Shown: positions 11,957-22,555, counted from the first letter of the stretch. The stretch is 64,000 bases of DNA from Benincasa hispida (GCF_009727055.1 NC_052359.1:10707895-10771894); one strand, 5' to 3'. The notes: generated by a model from the letters alone, not told the origin. Made by a program: numbers and translations.

Positions 11957-12950
11957 AGTTGAGGATCCATTTTCATATAAGAAAGCAATGGAAGATGTTA
12001 ACAAAGATGAATAGATTAAAGCTATAAATCTTGAAATGGAGTCTATGTACTTCAATTTAGCCTGGGATCTTGTAAATCAACATGATGGGGTAAAACCTAT
12101 AGGTTGCAAATGGATCTACAAGAGAAAAACGGGTGCAGATGGTAAGGTGCGAACCTTTAAGGCTAGACTAGTGGCAAAGGTTATACCCAGGTTGAGGGAA
12201 TTGACTGTGAGGAGACTTTCTCACTTGTTTCCATGTTAAAATCTATTTGTATACTCATGTTCATTGTCGCATATTATGACTATGAGATCTGACAAATGGA
12301 CATTTAGACTTCTTTTCTGAATGGCAATCTTAAGGAAACCATTTATATGCAGCAACCAGAGGGATTCATGACCAAAGGTCAAGAAAAAAAGGTTTGCAAG
12401 CTTAATCGGTCCATTTATCGATTGAAACAAGCTTCTTGATCTTGGAACATAAGATTTGATTCTACGATCAAGTCTTATGGTTTTGATCTAAACGTTAATG
12501 AAAAATCATCAACAGTTTAGTAGCTTTTTTAGTGTTATATGTGGATGATATCCTACTCATTGGAAATGATGTAGGACTACTGACTGACATAAAACAGTGG
12601 TTGGCGACCCAATTCCAAATGAAATATTTAGGAGAGATGCAATTTGTTCTAGGCCTTCAGATCTTTAGAGATCGTAAGAATAGCTAGCTTTGTCTCAAGC
12701 ATATATATTAACAAAATACTTGTCAAGTATTTGATGCAAAACTCCAAGAGAGACTTATTACCTTTCAGGCACGGGGTTGCTTTGTCTAAGGAACAGTGTC
12801 TTGAGACATCTCAAAAAGTTGAGGAAATGAGACAGATCCCCTATGCATTAGCAATTGGCAGCCTAATGTATGCGATGTTATGTATTAGACCTAACATCTG
12901 CTATGCAATGAGGATAGTCAATGGATATTAATCTAATCCAGGATTAGATC
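11957..12950 (+). pseudogene. copia A reverse transcriptase
   Basis: The RVT_2-type copia polymerase begins around EDPFSYKKAMEDVN (11962) and includes NLEMESMYFNLAWDLV, GVKPIGCKWIYKRKTGADGK and FKARLVAK (12027-12179). A frameshift at about 12180 follows, then a LNGNLKETIYMQQPEGF block (12319-12370) and SIYRLKQAS (12412-12438). The catalytic YVDDILLIGND motif survives in sequence at 12538-12572, although stops lie around it. The tail LPFRHGVALSKEQC and IGSLMYAMLCIRPNICYAM is readable at 12760-12912. Trp codons have become stops several times. Confidence 0.85.
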
Positions 12951-13240
12951 ATTAGACTGTCGTTAAAAACATCCTAGTATCTTAGGAGAATGAGAGATTA
13001 CATGCTTGTGTATGAGTCTAATTCCAAAGAGTCCATGAGTCACAAGCATGGGAAACATATTGAGTGCAAGTTTCACTTGATCGAGATATTGTGCATCGAG
13101 GAGACGTGATCATCATGCAGATAGCTTTGGCGCATAACATTTTGATCCGTCTACAAAAGCCCTTATGGCTAAGGTGTTTGAAGGTCACTTGGAGAGTCTA
13201 GGTCTACGAGACATGCCTCATTTTGTCTAGAGCAAGTGAG
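12951..13240 (+). pseudogene. copia A RNase H, internally deleted
   Basis: The start of RNase H (MRDYMLVYES, about 12990-13020) runs straight into its end (SKESMSHKHGKHIECKFHL, about 13022-13080). About 110 residues that carry most catalytic acids are missing. The C-terminal KVFEGHLESLGLRDM is recognisable at 13172-13216. The deletion removes the function. Confidence 0.78.
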
Positions 13241-13333
13241 AGATATTACTGGGCGCGTATTGTATGCCCTATTTTCTTGTTTTTGTGTACATTATACTTA
13301 TTTGTTCTTTCTTTTGTACATCCCACTAGCTTT

Positions 13334-13349
13334 AGAATAAGTGAAAGAT
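13334..13349 (+). other. Polypurine tract of copia A
   Basis: GAATAAGTGAAAGAT lies immediately before the 3' LTR start. It is a slightly decayed version of the AAGTGGGAGATT-type tract and primes plus-strand DNA synthesis. Confidence 0.7.
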
Positions 13350-15211
13350 TGTTGGGGTTGATGCTCCAAATCTCGTGGGTCATGTAGTTGTAATTGTATT
13401 GTACAAACAATTTATTTTTCTAATAAAATAAAAAGGTATTTTATTTATCATTTAGTTGCATTTATCCACAAATACCAATAAACTAAGATCCAAAGTTATC
13501 TTCTGAAACTTAAACATGTATGTAGAGACATATAGGTGGATCATGTATAAGTGAAAACCTAAACGATCTGTAGTAGATGGATAAGACTGGGTACTTTATC
13601 CTTGTGAGACTACAAATACGACATGTTTTTTAGTTGTTACAATTGTTATAAAGTGCTACAAATGATCTGATCCTAATCATTCATATGTAGACATGTGAGT
13701 AGAGGTGTTCTATGTAAAGAGTTTGTATAAGATCGGACCACGAAATGTATAGTTCTCTTTATATAACATCATTGATATGTGAGACTTACATTTCATCAGG
13801 ATGACCATAGATGACTTGACTTGAATCCTAAGTGAGTTCTAAACTCCTACCTATGAAAGCAATCCTTTGATTTATGGGTGAGAGTAGTTAGTTTTTCCGA
13901 CTTAATACGCATTCGTCTGATTTGGGAGTTGGGAACACAGCTATACAAGAAGAAATTCACTTCTTCTCTATAATTAGAGACTATAAATAAATTGTTCTCT
14001 TAAGAGTTGATTCTGGGGCTTGAACAATTTGGCGCCACACCCTCTCCTTGCCTTAGAGGGGTTTGGTCATTGTTGAACTATAACTTATTGTTCATTAGAA
14101 AGATCAGTGGTACTTAAGGAGTTAGATGTAATTACATGGGGAAAACAGTAATTTTAGCTCAGCTATACTTACAAGCAATTTGTGAAGGGTCAACGCCCCG
14201 ATGATTGGTTATACAATGGACACAGAAATATATGTGAAAAGTGCAGGTGTCAATCTTTAGTAAAGTGACTGATAGTTAATGAAAGTTGATTAATTTAATC
14301 AAAGAGTTTGATTAATTAATCGAGTACCATTAAGGCATCAAACTATAGATCCATAAGGTCCCCTCATTAGTTCAATTGGGATAAAATGATAATCGAATTA
14401 ATTGTTCAAATTAATAAAGGGAATTATTTATAAAAAATTGTATGAGATATAATTTGAGAGAGGAAAAAAAAAAGCAACCGTAATATGAATTTGATTCATA
14501 TTAAATATTTGAGAGAATTTGAATTTGATTATATATATATATATATTAAATCAAAGTATATATATATAAATTAAATAAAAATTAGTTTTATTTAATTACA
14601 TGTATGTTTTTTAATTATATAAAATAGGTTGTTAATTAAAATACATATTAATTAAATGAAAATTAGTTTTATTTTATTATATATTTTTTTAATTACATAA
14701 ACCTTTTATTTTCTTCAATAAATTCTCTCATTATTTTGAAAATGAAAAGAAAGGTTCTTTCATCCTACACTTGCATTATTATAAATACTCCAAAATGTGT
14801 CGAAGTCTTACAACATTGAAAATATTGAAATTATTGAAGGTTTTGAAAAAGTGTTTTTTCTCTCAAAACAAAATCATTCCCTCTCCCAATTATTCAAAGA
14901 ATCCCATCAACTCTCTACGGTTCTCTACCCCAAGAATACCGAGATCTACGTGGTGGTGTTTGTTGGTTTTGAACACTTGTTGCTGTATTTTTTATTGTTC
15001 GTATTCGAAGTTTTTGGAGATAAAGTCGTGAAGAGACTAATCTTCAAGGGTACGTTTTCCGTTTTCCGAATCTTCTCTTCCTATTAATTTCTATATATAT
15101 GCTTAAGTGATCATGTCTATTCTGTTTTCGTCACATATATTCTTTGCACGTTATATAAAATTAAAATTAGGACGTGATTTTTTCCTCAATGGGTACTCGC
15201 GTATCCTTTCA
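13350..15211 (+). repeat. 3' LTR of copia A
   Basis: This 1862-bp LTR starts TGTTGGGGTTGATGCTCC and ends ATCCTTTCA. Its tail matches 1-522. It contains AT-rich tracts (14520-14700), including a short TA repeat at 14529-14545. Confidence 0.93.
14780..14787 (+). promoter_or_regulatory. TATA box in the 3' LTR of copia A
   Basis: TATAAATA, followed by the conserved CTCCAAAATGTG seen in both LTRs, is the best candidate for the LTR promoter. Transcription would start about 30 bases downstream. Confidence 0.55.
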
Positions 15212-15345
15212 AAACACAGATATTCCAACTCAACTATGCACCCCAAGTACAGACAATTTAACTCCGCATATAAACTAACTTTTTAGATAATTATTACCAA
15301 CTCAATTCAACTTAACTCTACGCCACACGCCTCCAAAAGAAAAGA
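15212..15345 (-). repeat. Interspersed repeat flanking copia A
   Basis: Read on the minus strand it contains GGGGTGCATAGTTGAGTTGG and GGAGTTAAATTGTCTGTACT. Similar words (GGGGTACATAGTTGAGTTCA, GAGTTCATATGTCTGT) occur at 32935-33085 in the opposite orientation. It is probably a MITE-like family; ends were not determined. Confidence 0.45.
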
Positions 15346-16559
15346 AAGACAATTTTGAAGTTGCATCAATTTTTAATTTGGTGAAACTGCACCTTAAGAG
15401 TTACAATCTTGAAAAAATGCACTAATTTATTTTTTAGGATTTTGTTTGAGAAATCATTGAAAGATTGTTGATATATTCGATCAATTATAAAGCATATGCG
15501 CCCAGCAAACACCCCCCCTTTTGAAGTTGAAGAGAGAAACAGGTTTTTTTTTTTTTTAACAAAGAAAATAGAGTTGTTCTAAAGTAGATTCTGTATTTGG
15601 TCAAATTTAATTTTAGACTGATCAAATAGATGGCAAAATTTAAGGTTTCATTTAAAAAAGTAGCAAAATATTTTTAAAATTATGAAAATGGAAAAATTGA
15701 ATTAAATAATAAAAATAATAATACTAAATTGTCAAAACTAGTCTTACTTAAAATAAAAGACTCAACGTTCACATATTGAAGCTCGAGAGTTTCTAAACCG
15801 TTCAAAAAACAACAAATACAATATAACTAAAACAATTACCACGGTAAATAATGCAGCCTACCAAACCTGAAATCTATACCTAACTGATATGATTGCTAAG
15901 CAAACCAAGGCGTGCATTCAAAATATTATATATATATATATATATATACCAAAGAAACACGAAGAAGTCTAATCCCACAACAAAAGAAATTAGGGATTTT
16001 TTTACTTTCCTTATCTGAAATCAAAACATACCGGAAACGTGAAGAACAAAATCACTCTCTGTTCGAGCGACCAACTACAAAACCTCTTTGCTTAGGTGAT
16101 ACATCATAAATCTCTCTGCCCACCGTGAGGAGAATTGCGGCAACACTTAGACAGGAGAATCCTTTCCATTATCACAAGATAATTAACTGTAAATTGTAGA
16201 CAAAACTGATCCTTTTGCAAGCAAAAAGATGAGTCCAACCAATCTCCTTCGTGGGAGAAGAAAGTCAACAGTAACACATGGTTTTTCACGACAGTACCAC
16301 ATGGTCTTTCACAGGTAAGGGAAACCAAAAACTTACTACAATCTTTCTTTTCGTCCATGCACTATAATTTATTCTATACATTGTTTCCACCATTAAAGGT
16401 AAGAAATAATAACTGAAAAGAAACTTTTTGATATAATATATAGAGATGTTTTTTTTTCATAAATAATTAAAGATTCATCAAATTTTTTAAAAATAATATC
16501 TTATTTCGAATCTTTAGGCAAATCGAATAAATCTTTGATATACAAATATATTCCCCTAC
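15346..16559. other. Intergenic, no gene recognised
   Basis: AT-rich DNA with a (TA)n microsatellite at about 15927-15948 and homopolymer runs. Bases 15990-16362 are less AT-rich and open in places on both strands, but no start context, splice pattern or known domain supports a gene. Confidence 0.6.
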
Positions 16560-17064
16560 TTTTTATGATTCCAAAAAAGGAAGGGAACATTAGTTTTTAA
16601 TTGTCAACAATGAGGATGAGGTAACTAACTTACTATTCAAATACATTGTATTTTCAGAAGTTTGGAAATCAATTATTTCAATATTGCAATCAGACTATTT
16701 GATGGAATTGTCTGTTCCTGCTAACTTTTTATTCAAATACACAATATTTTCAGAAGTATCAGACAATATATCAATAACTACACATAAATCATTCAAGGGG
16801 AAGTTCGATAAAACTGACATCAGCCACAAAAAAATCTTTATTGTCAACAATCCGAGTAAGATTCGAAGTACTGGAACCATCCCAGTACATCAAACAAGAT
16901 ATAGAGATGTTGGAAAACAGAAAAAGCGTACCTTGAATATAATCAACAAATTGTTGGAATGACAAATTTGATGGAATATAAGTCTTAACAACCCGATAAT
17001 CATGATAGCATGAACTTTCATCCCATCTACAACCGAAAAGAATCCTTACTCGTTGTAGAGTCAT
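16560..17064 (-). pseudogene. Possible Mutator-like transposase N-terminal remnant
   Basis: From ATG 17064 the minus strand reads a sensible globular start, with ILFGCRWDESSCYHDYRVV and then PSNLSFQQFVDYIQGT, to about 16820. There a frameshift moves it to FPLNDLCVVIDILSDTSENI, which runs to about 16695. The arrangement resembles the N-terminal segment that plant MULE transposases carry before the zinc and transposase domains, but I am recalling the family and cannot confirm it. No DDE domain is present. A related block (TCAAATACATTGTATTTTCA at 16637-16656, again at 16733-16752 with changes) is repeated inside it. Confidence 0.35.
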
Positions 17065-17552
17065 AACAAAAAAAAAAAACGATTAAAACAATGACTATTA
17101 CTTATTGTAAAAAAGACCAACTCTTTTTTTTAGATACTAATAAAATGAAATGTATATAAAAAAAATTAAAATGATGCAATAATATATAAGATGATTATTG
17201 ATAAAACGTGAAAAAAAAAAACTTAAAATGAGAAATTTTGAATGAAATATATAGTTTGTTTGATGATAATATTTATAAAATAAAAAATAAAAAATTAGTT
17301 GGAATCAAATATATTAATATGAATTTAAAATAATATAAAATTAATAAGATAATATAAAATTTGAAGATCTAATATAAATGAAAATCAAAATTGAGATATA
17401 CAAATTAGAAATTGATTCATTTTGAATAAATTCAAAGAATGGTTATATCAAATCAAATATGTCTTTAAACTGCCAATTTAAAATTCAAATTGGCCAAAAA
17501 AATGTGCCACCTCTTTCTCTCAAATTTGTTTTGTTGGAATCACATAATTAAT
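17065..17552. other. Intergenic AT-rich DNA
   Basis: Nothing recognisable; A-runs and low-complexity AT sequence. Confidence 0.6.
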
Positions 17553-17706
17553 ACACGTTGTAGCAACTACGTTGTATTTCTATTTAGAATTGATACATAC
17601 TATAGCAAGTATACTATATTTCTATTCATAATTGATACACACTATAGCAATTATACTGTATTTCTATTCAAAATTGATACACGCTATAGCAATTGCACTG
17701 CATTCA
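17553..17706 (+). repeat. 42-bp minisatellite, about 3.7 copies
   Basis: Units start at 17553, 17595, 17637 and 17679. The typical unit runs ACACACTATAGCAATTATAC then TGTATTTCTATTCAAAATTG plus AT. Because 42 is a multiple of three, one frame stays open through the array and encodes a repeated SNYTVFLFKIDTHY-like peptide. That is a by-product and not evidence of a protein. Confidence 0.85.
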
Positions 17707-18000
17707 TTAATGTTGTTAGCCAACCATACTAGGGGCAAATTCAGCATTATAAAAGTGAATATCACGTGAGCGACACACATTTTGTCAAAATTCTTATTAT
17801 TTTCAATTTTTAACATAAATCCAAATGACCCTCAAATTTTGCCATTTTCTCCAATGATTCTTTAATTTTCAGGACATAAGGGTTTGCAGTGATTCTTAAC
17901 ATGTTTTTCCAGCCCATATCTTTCCACCTACGGCACATGAGCTTTCGAAAGTGGTCCAGACACAACTTTTTCCTAAAAAAAAAAAAAAAGTAATTGTTTT
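17707..18000. other. Intergenic, nothing recognised
   Basis: Moderately AT-rich unique-looking sequence ending in a poly(A) run at about 17977-17989. Confidence 0.55.
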
Positions 18001-18290
18001 AAATGTCAAAACTACAGAAAACACTTTCAAATATAGCAAAATGTCATTAATAGCTCTATCAGTGTCTATCACTATCTATCGGTGATAGACAATAATATAA
18101 ATATTTAAATGCCAAAAACTACTTGAAATATTTTTAAATATAACAATATATCACTCATAGACTACTATCATATATCAATCATAAACACTAATAGATGCTT
18201 ATCAGAGTCTATACTGTCCATCGGTGATAGACAATGACATTTTGATGTATTTGTAAATAAGTTGACCAATTTTACTATATTTGGAAACAA
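18001..18290. repeat. Interspersed repeat with CTATCNNTGATAGAC words
   Basis: Multiple CTATCGGTGATAGACAAT-like inverted words lie next to the phrase TTTGTAAATAAGTTGACCAAT and TTTTACTATATTTGGAAAC. Shorter relatives occur at 19180-19225, 28085-28215 and 28945-29065, so it is a dispersed family. The GATAGAC/GTCTATC words make it self-complementary. Confidence 0.6.
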
Positions 18291-18434
18291 AAAGGGGGGA
18301 ATCAAACCTTCGATAGAGATCAAGGTTATGTCAATTACCATTGAATTAAGCCCACTCTTGCATATAGAAATTTGAACACAGGGATTCAATGAAAGTAGAG
18401 TTGTATGTCATGTTTTCAGATATTTATTTGGTAG

Positions 18435-18850
18435 CATATTTAGGGTGTATTTGGTTTAATTTTTCAAATGTTTAATTTTGAAAATAAGGCTATGTTTGGT
18501 TGATTTTCAAGTGTGTGATTTTGAAAATAAGTCATTTTGGAAAAAAAATAAAGTGTTTAGAAATCACTCAAAATAGCTTTTGAAACACTTTCGAAGTCCT
18601 TTTTAAATATTTTTTTATCAAAAGAATTTAAATAAAAATGACTTTTTAAATCATTTTTTTCTATGGTCAATTCAAACAAGCACTAAGTCATTTTAGAAAA
18701 AAATTGAAATATTTGGCAACTCCACAAAATGACAGTTTGAAACACTCTCAATGTGTATTTTGAAAAAAAAAATTATCAAAAGAGTTTAAATAGAAATTAT
18801 CTTTTTTAAATAACATTTTTTTTGTAATCAATGGAAACAAATTCTTAGAA
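18435..18850. repeat. Interspersed repeat with TTTGAAACACTTTC words
   Basis: Two tandem, diverged copies (about 18485-18680 and 18690-18850) of a module containing AGTCATTTT, TTTGAAACACT and TATCAAAAGAGTTTAAATAG. Related segments lie at 24885-25030 and 28620-28810. It looks like a MITE family with degraded ends. Confidence 0.5.
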
Positions 18851-19764
18851 ATTGGATTCTAATTTAAATAATTTGAGATGTGTTGGATACTATATTTATA
18901 AATTATAAAACTAGTTGCCACTAAATATCAGTTTACAATGAACTATTATTAATTTATTAATGAATATGTTTTGTGTTTTTTTTGTATAATTATTATTTTG
19001 TAATATTACTCTTTTTTGAGAAATTGTAATATTATATAATTTACAATACATTATATAATTGCATATTTTAATTGTTTTAAAAAATGAATTGAGTTTATAA
19101 CATTATATACTATATTTCTAAAAAAGCTATTTTCAAATTTAGGAAAATGAACCAACTTATTATAATTATAATAAAATATTACTATCTATCAAAGTGTCAT
19201 TTTGCTATATTTAAAAATATTTCTAACAGTGTAAATATTTATTTAAAATTAAATTTATATTTTAAAATTTTAAAAATTTAGATACAATGAAAATATACAA
19301 TATATATATATATATATATTGTTTACAAAATTTACATTGTTTGACTCGAAAATAATTTTAAAAAATATAATCTAAATTGTCGGTTGAATAATTCAATAAA
19401 TCTAAAAAAACATAAAACAAAATTGGTATCGTGAACCAAACCGCTCTCTCCTTACATCTTTACATTGTTGGTTCCATCAAACTTAATTGAAAGTTTGAAA
19501 TAAGAAATTCATACAATTTGTTGAATTTTTTTTTTTTTTCCAACTAAAAATATCTACATATTTTTATTAATAGCGTTGAAAAAGGAATGGTTCTTGGACC
19601 CCACAAAGAACCCGATACACCAACGTTCGACAAATCTCGTCCACACGATATTCATAGGGAGCATCCGAATCTCATCTTATCGCCCATCATAATTATCGTA
19701 TCTCTTACTTACGTCAATTATCAACACATACTTCTAGTCCCCAATATTTGAACCTCGGCCAACA
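18851..19764. other. Intergenic AT-rich DNA
   Basis: Includes a (TA)n run at about 19300-19319. Bases 19565-19700 are richer in GC (for example CGATACACCAACGTTCGACA) but match nothing I recognise. Confidence 0.55.
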
Positions 19765-19830
19765 AGAGCATAGCTCAATTGATATAGGATTTGTACCATC
19801 GACCTCTGATTCTCCCACCCCATACTTTAA
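19765..19830 (+). repeat. tRNA-derived SINE-like fragment
   Basis: GAGCATAGCTCAATTGATAT resembles a polymerase III A box (TAGCTCAATTGG type). About 40 bp on, CGACCTCTGATTCTCCCACC resembles a damaged B-box region of the kind GGTTCGAATCCCCCACCC. The two together fit a 5' SINE end with a deletion across box B. It is not a functional tRNA gene. Confidence 0.4.
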
Positions 19831-20860
19831 TTACAATATCTTTAAAAATAATAATAATAATATTTGAACCTCTAATTTATAAAATGTTAAATATAGGTTT
19901 AAATCCTATTTTTCTTTCTAAATTTTTAATTTTGATCTATTTTGGTTTCTAATATTTCAAAAATATCTATTTTATTTTCTAAATTTTAAAAAATGGCTCT
20001 GTTAACTCTTGACGAAATGGTGAGATGACTTAAATCTTAATAAGTTGTCAAAAAAATATCTTTTTAGATGATTAAGTTGTCAAATAAATCTTAATAACAA
20101 TGACCAAAATAAACACTATTTAAAAGTTTGAGGACTAAAATATATATTTTTGAAAATTTAGTAATCAAAATAAAACAAGATTCAAAATTCAGAGACCAAA
20201 ATAGAATTTAGACCTTAAAAATACTATTTTTGCCTAAATCTTACATTTAGTCCCTCAAAATTTATTCTTATCAAAATTAGTTAAGTAATAATTTTCATAC
20301 CAAAAAATTACAACATGTGAATATATTTTTAAAATCTATAGTGAAAAACTAAAACTAATTTAAAAATCAACCAAAACTAGTCATATTGATTAAATTTAAG
20401 ATTTATTGAAATTACATATACTAAAATTGAACAAACTCCACAGTAGAAGGACCAAAAATAATATTTTAACCAACTAGAAAAACATAATATGATCTCCGAC
20501 TTCTCATAGGTGTTTCAAAACTATTGAAAAATGAAAACTAAATAGGTGAACTTTAAAACAGTGGGACAGTGTTCGAGTCTCAACTTTCTCGATTTTTGTC
20601 TTATATATGAATTGATTTCCACTCTAAATATAAGTAGAATATTGTGGCTATTGAAAGAGTATACATACTTTTTAAAAAATATAAAATGTAAGGAGTATTT
20701 TTTATTATTTAGCCGTAATAAAATTAAAAACTAAATATCCATCCGTACATACAAATTATTAAACGCAACTTTTTTTTAATTATTAATATAATATTACGCT
20801 AATCCCATAAATTCAACCCAAAAAGAAAATGAAAAACAGATAAAAATCCTCTTTCATTCT
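19831..20860. other. Intergenic AT-rich DNA with dispersed-repeat debris
   Basis: Bases 19860-20220 contain paired words (TTTGGTTTCTAATATTTCAA, and later AGAGACCAAAATAGAATTTA in reverse) typical of an old dispersed repeat; similar text is at 24340-24830. No gene seen. Confidence 0.5.
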
Positions 20861-20970
20861 CCAATTCGATTCAGCACAAACGCTTTTACTTCATCTTCTT
20901 AACTAAAGATATTTCAGAATCAAGCTCAAAATTCATCGGATCAACAACTGAAATTCATAAGCATCAGAAA

Positions 20971-20971
<1 letters not shown>

Positions 20972-21001
<30 letters not shown>
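20972..21001 (+). repeat. Poly(A) tract, 30 bases
   Basis: An uninterrupted A run downstream of the gene at 21168-21428 (a T run on that gene's strand). It may lie in a 3'-UTR intron; see the gene entry. Confidence 0.8.
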
Positions 21002-21002
<1 letters not shown>

Positions 21003-21167
21003 ATAGTGATTCGATCTAAACACTACCAGTAATTGATCTCAAGAAAAGTACAAATCAGAGGCATGTTCATGACATCAGATCGGCGTTATTGGGTAAAGAA
21101 ATTAGAGTAATAATAATTGATTGGAGGATTGAGAAGTAGAGAGAGAAGAATAACCGTGTGTGATTGA

Positions 21168-21428
21168 TTAGTCGGATTGGTGGTCGTGGTGGCCGGCGAC
21201 ATAGTTGAGGAGGCCTTCGGCGGCTTTATCAGGCGGCGGAAGGGAGGTGTTGGCGAAGAGGAGGACGGCGAGGAGGAAGACGGCGGTGGAGAGGAAGAGA
21301 GGCCAGAAATAAGCGAGAAGCGAGAGGAATCTTGGAGCGAGAAGGATGAGGGAGAAGAGAGTTAAACAGAGGATTAGGGTTACAGCAATGTGGAATCTGA
21401 ACTTCATTACTTTGCTGGGGATCTCCAT
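21168..21428 (-). CDS. Small two-helix membrane protein of unknown function
   Basis: An 86-residue single-exon frame from ATG 21428 to TAA. It opens MEIPSKVMKFRFH, a short basic head, followed by two hydrophobic segments at about residues 14-31 and 35-59, the latter with a FWPLF core. The tail is hydrophilic: a PPPDKAAEGLLNYVAG stretch and a His/Asp-rich end (GHHDHQSD). Both helices and the clean frame in an otherwise stop-ridden region point to a real gene. It resembles short plant membrane proteins annotated only as uncharacterised, but I cannot name an orthologue. The frame stays open for six codons upstream of ATG 21428 without another ATG. The upstream sequence is GA-rich on the coding strand, as in many plant 5' leaders. 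Downstream, a TTTCAG acceptor-like site near 20955 hints at a 3'-UTR intron (inference). Confidence 0.75.
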   Translation of the reverse strand: MEIPSKVMKFRFHIAVTLILCLTLFSLILLAPRFLSLLAYFWPLFLSTAVFLLAVLLFANTSLPPPDKAAEGLLNYVAGHHDHQSD

Positions 21429-21700
21429 GGATGAAACTGAAATCAAGAATCAAAGATGATCAACAACAACTTCACTTTTGCTTCTACTTGGAATTTCTTT
21501 TTTCTTTTTTTTTTTTTCCTTTTTTCCCTCTCTGAATTCTGAATTCTTTCTTTCTGTTCAGAGATTCCCTGAGGGTGAGGCTAAAATGTTATGATTTGTT
21601 TTTTGTTTGGGAAAGGGAGAAATGGGTAATTCTCTCTTTCTCTCTCTCTATTTTGCTTTTCTTCTATTGAATGTTGTTTCTTTACCCTTTTTAAACTCAT
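21429..21700 (-). promoter_or_regulatory. 5' leader and core promoter region of the small membrane protein gene
   Basis: On the coding strand this holds GA-rich tracts (AGAGAGAGAGAAAGAGAGAA near 21632-21651 and an AAAAAG-rich run at 21495-21525). No clear TATA box is seen. GA/CT tracts are common in TATA-less plant promoters. The transcription start cannot be placed. Confidence 0.4.
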
Positions 21701-21797
21701 AATTCACTCCATTTTTTTTTATTCAATATTATTATATTATATACTCTTTCATACCTCATTCAAACTTACTTTTAATTTTATCTCATTCCTGACATTT

Positions 21798-22048
21798 GGT
21801 ATACTGAGTTGGTTTTTACCATATGAAGTCTGTGAGTTATGATAGTGTCTATTTTAAGTGTAGATTATTTTAATTTTGGTTATAATAATTTATGTTTTGG
21901 TGTAGATTGTTTTAGTATAGATAGGACATAGTAAACAGTATAATAAAGAGAGAGAGGATGAATAAAAAATATTATAACATGTTTCAAAATATTATTATGA
22001 CAATGGGGCACTGAGTTGGTTGTTACCCTCTAAAGTCTGTGGGTTATA
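21798..22048 (+). repeat. Local direct repeat, copies 1 and 2
   Basis: ACTGAGTTGGTTTTTACC with AAGTCTGTGAGTTAT (21802-21840) recurs as ACTGAGTTGGTTGTTACC with AAGTCTGTGGGTTAT (22010-22047). Between them is a GGTGTAGATTGTTTTAGTAT block that recurs at about 22595-22660. Confidence 0.65.
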
Positions 22049-22049
22049 T

Positions 22050-22525
22050 ATTTAGGGTTGGCAACGAGATCGGGACGAGCAGCAAGTTCCTCATCCCCGA
22101 TGGGGGAATTTACCCCTATTCCCGTCCCTATCCCTGCCATTTGAAGGCAAGGACGAGGGCAGTGATTCCCCGTCGAGGAAACGAGTCCCTACAGAGACCC
22201 ATTCTCCGTTTCCCCTCTTAATCCCCGCGTGGTTCCCTAGTTAATACCTAATATGGGCTAAATTAGGGTTAGATTTGGGCTTGGACACTTTAGTTGGGTT
22301 AGATTGGACTAAATTAAAAATTAGGCGAAATGTAAAAAGTTAAATATCTAATGTAGGTATACATATGTATGTATGTGTCTATATATATATATATATAAAT
22401 CTAATTAAGGTCGGGATCGGACAGGGATAGCCTCCACGTCCCCATCCCGTCCCAGGTCCCCAATTTGACCCCCATCCCCAGTCAAACCGAGGATTCTCTA
22501 CAATGGGAGCCGACCTCGAGGGAAA
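22050..22525 (+). repeat. GC-rich interspersed element between the direct repeats
   Basis: It contains an unusually GC-rich, CCCC-studded sequence (CATCCCCGATGGGGGAATTT near 22100; GTCCCCATCCCGTCCCAGGT near 22438), separated by an AT-rich middle with a (TA)n run at 22380-22397. It resembles the widespread plant repeat built of GGGGATGGGGACG words. The class is uncertain; no coding capacity. Confidence 0.5.
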
Positions 22526-22555
22526 TTTTATCAATCGTAGTTATAATAGTATGTG

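Larger units (their letters stand above)
1..15211 (+). mobile_element. Ty1/copia LTR retrotransposon A (5'-truncated by window, nested host)
   Basis: The element is defined by matching LTR sequence at 1-522 and 13350-15211, a tRNA-iMet-type primer site right after the first LTR, and gag, protease, integrase, reverse transcriptase and RNase H remnants in the copia order between them. Two insertions are carved out: 2754-4412 in gag and 5576-11397 in integrase. The reading frame resumes on the far side of each. Stops and frameshifts occur in every domain and the middle of RNase H is deleted, so the copy is dead. By eye the two LTRs differ by roughly 7-8% over a 135-bp stretch, so the insertion is old. 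The 5' target duplication lies outside the window. Confidence 0.93.

Noticed and set aside
16104..16358. 84-residue minus frame as a host exon
   Set aside because: No recognised domain, no splice sites placed with confidence and poor flanking context.
18001..18290. Repeated CTATC/GATAG words taken as a CRISPR-like or riboswitch array
   Set aside because: Spacing is irregular, the words recur elsewhere in the window as a dispersed plant repeat, and the genome is eukaryotic.
20541..20600. GTTCGAGTCTC as a tRNA box B
   Set aside because: No matching box A at the right distance and no cloverleaf can be drawn.
21177..21365. Plus-strand Gly/Glu-rich frame opposite the host gene
   Set aside because: It is the complement of the membrane-protein gene; its acidic low-complexity peptide is what Leu/Pro-rich codons give in reverse.
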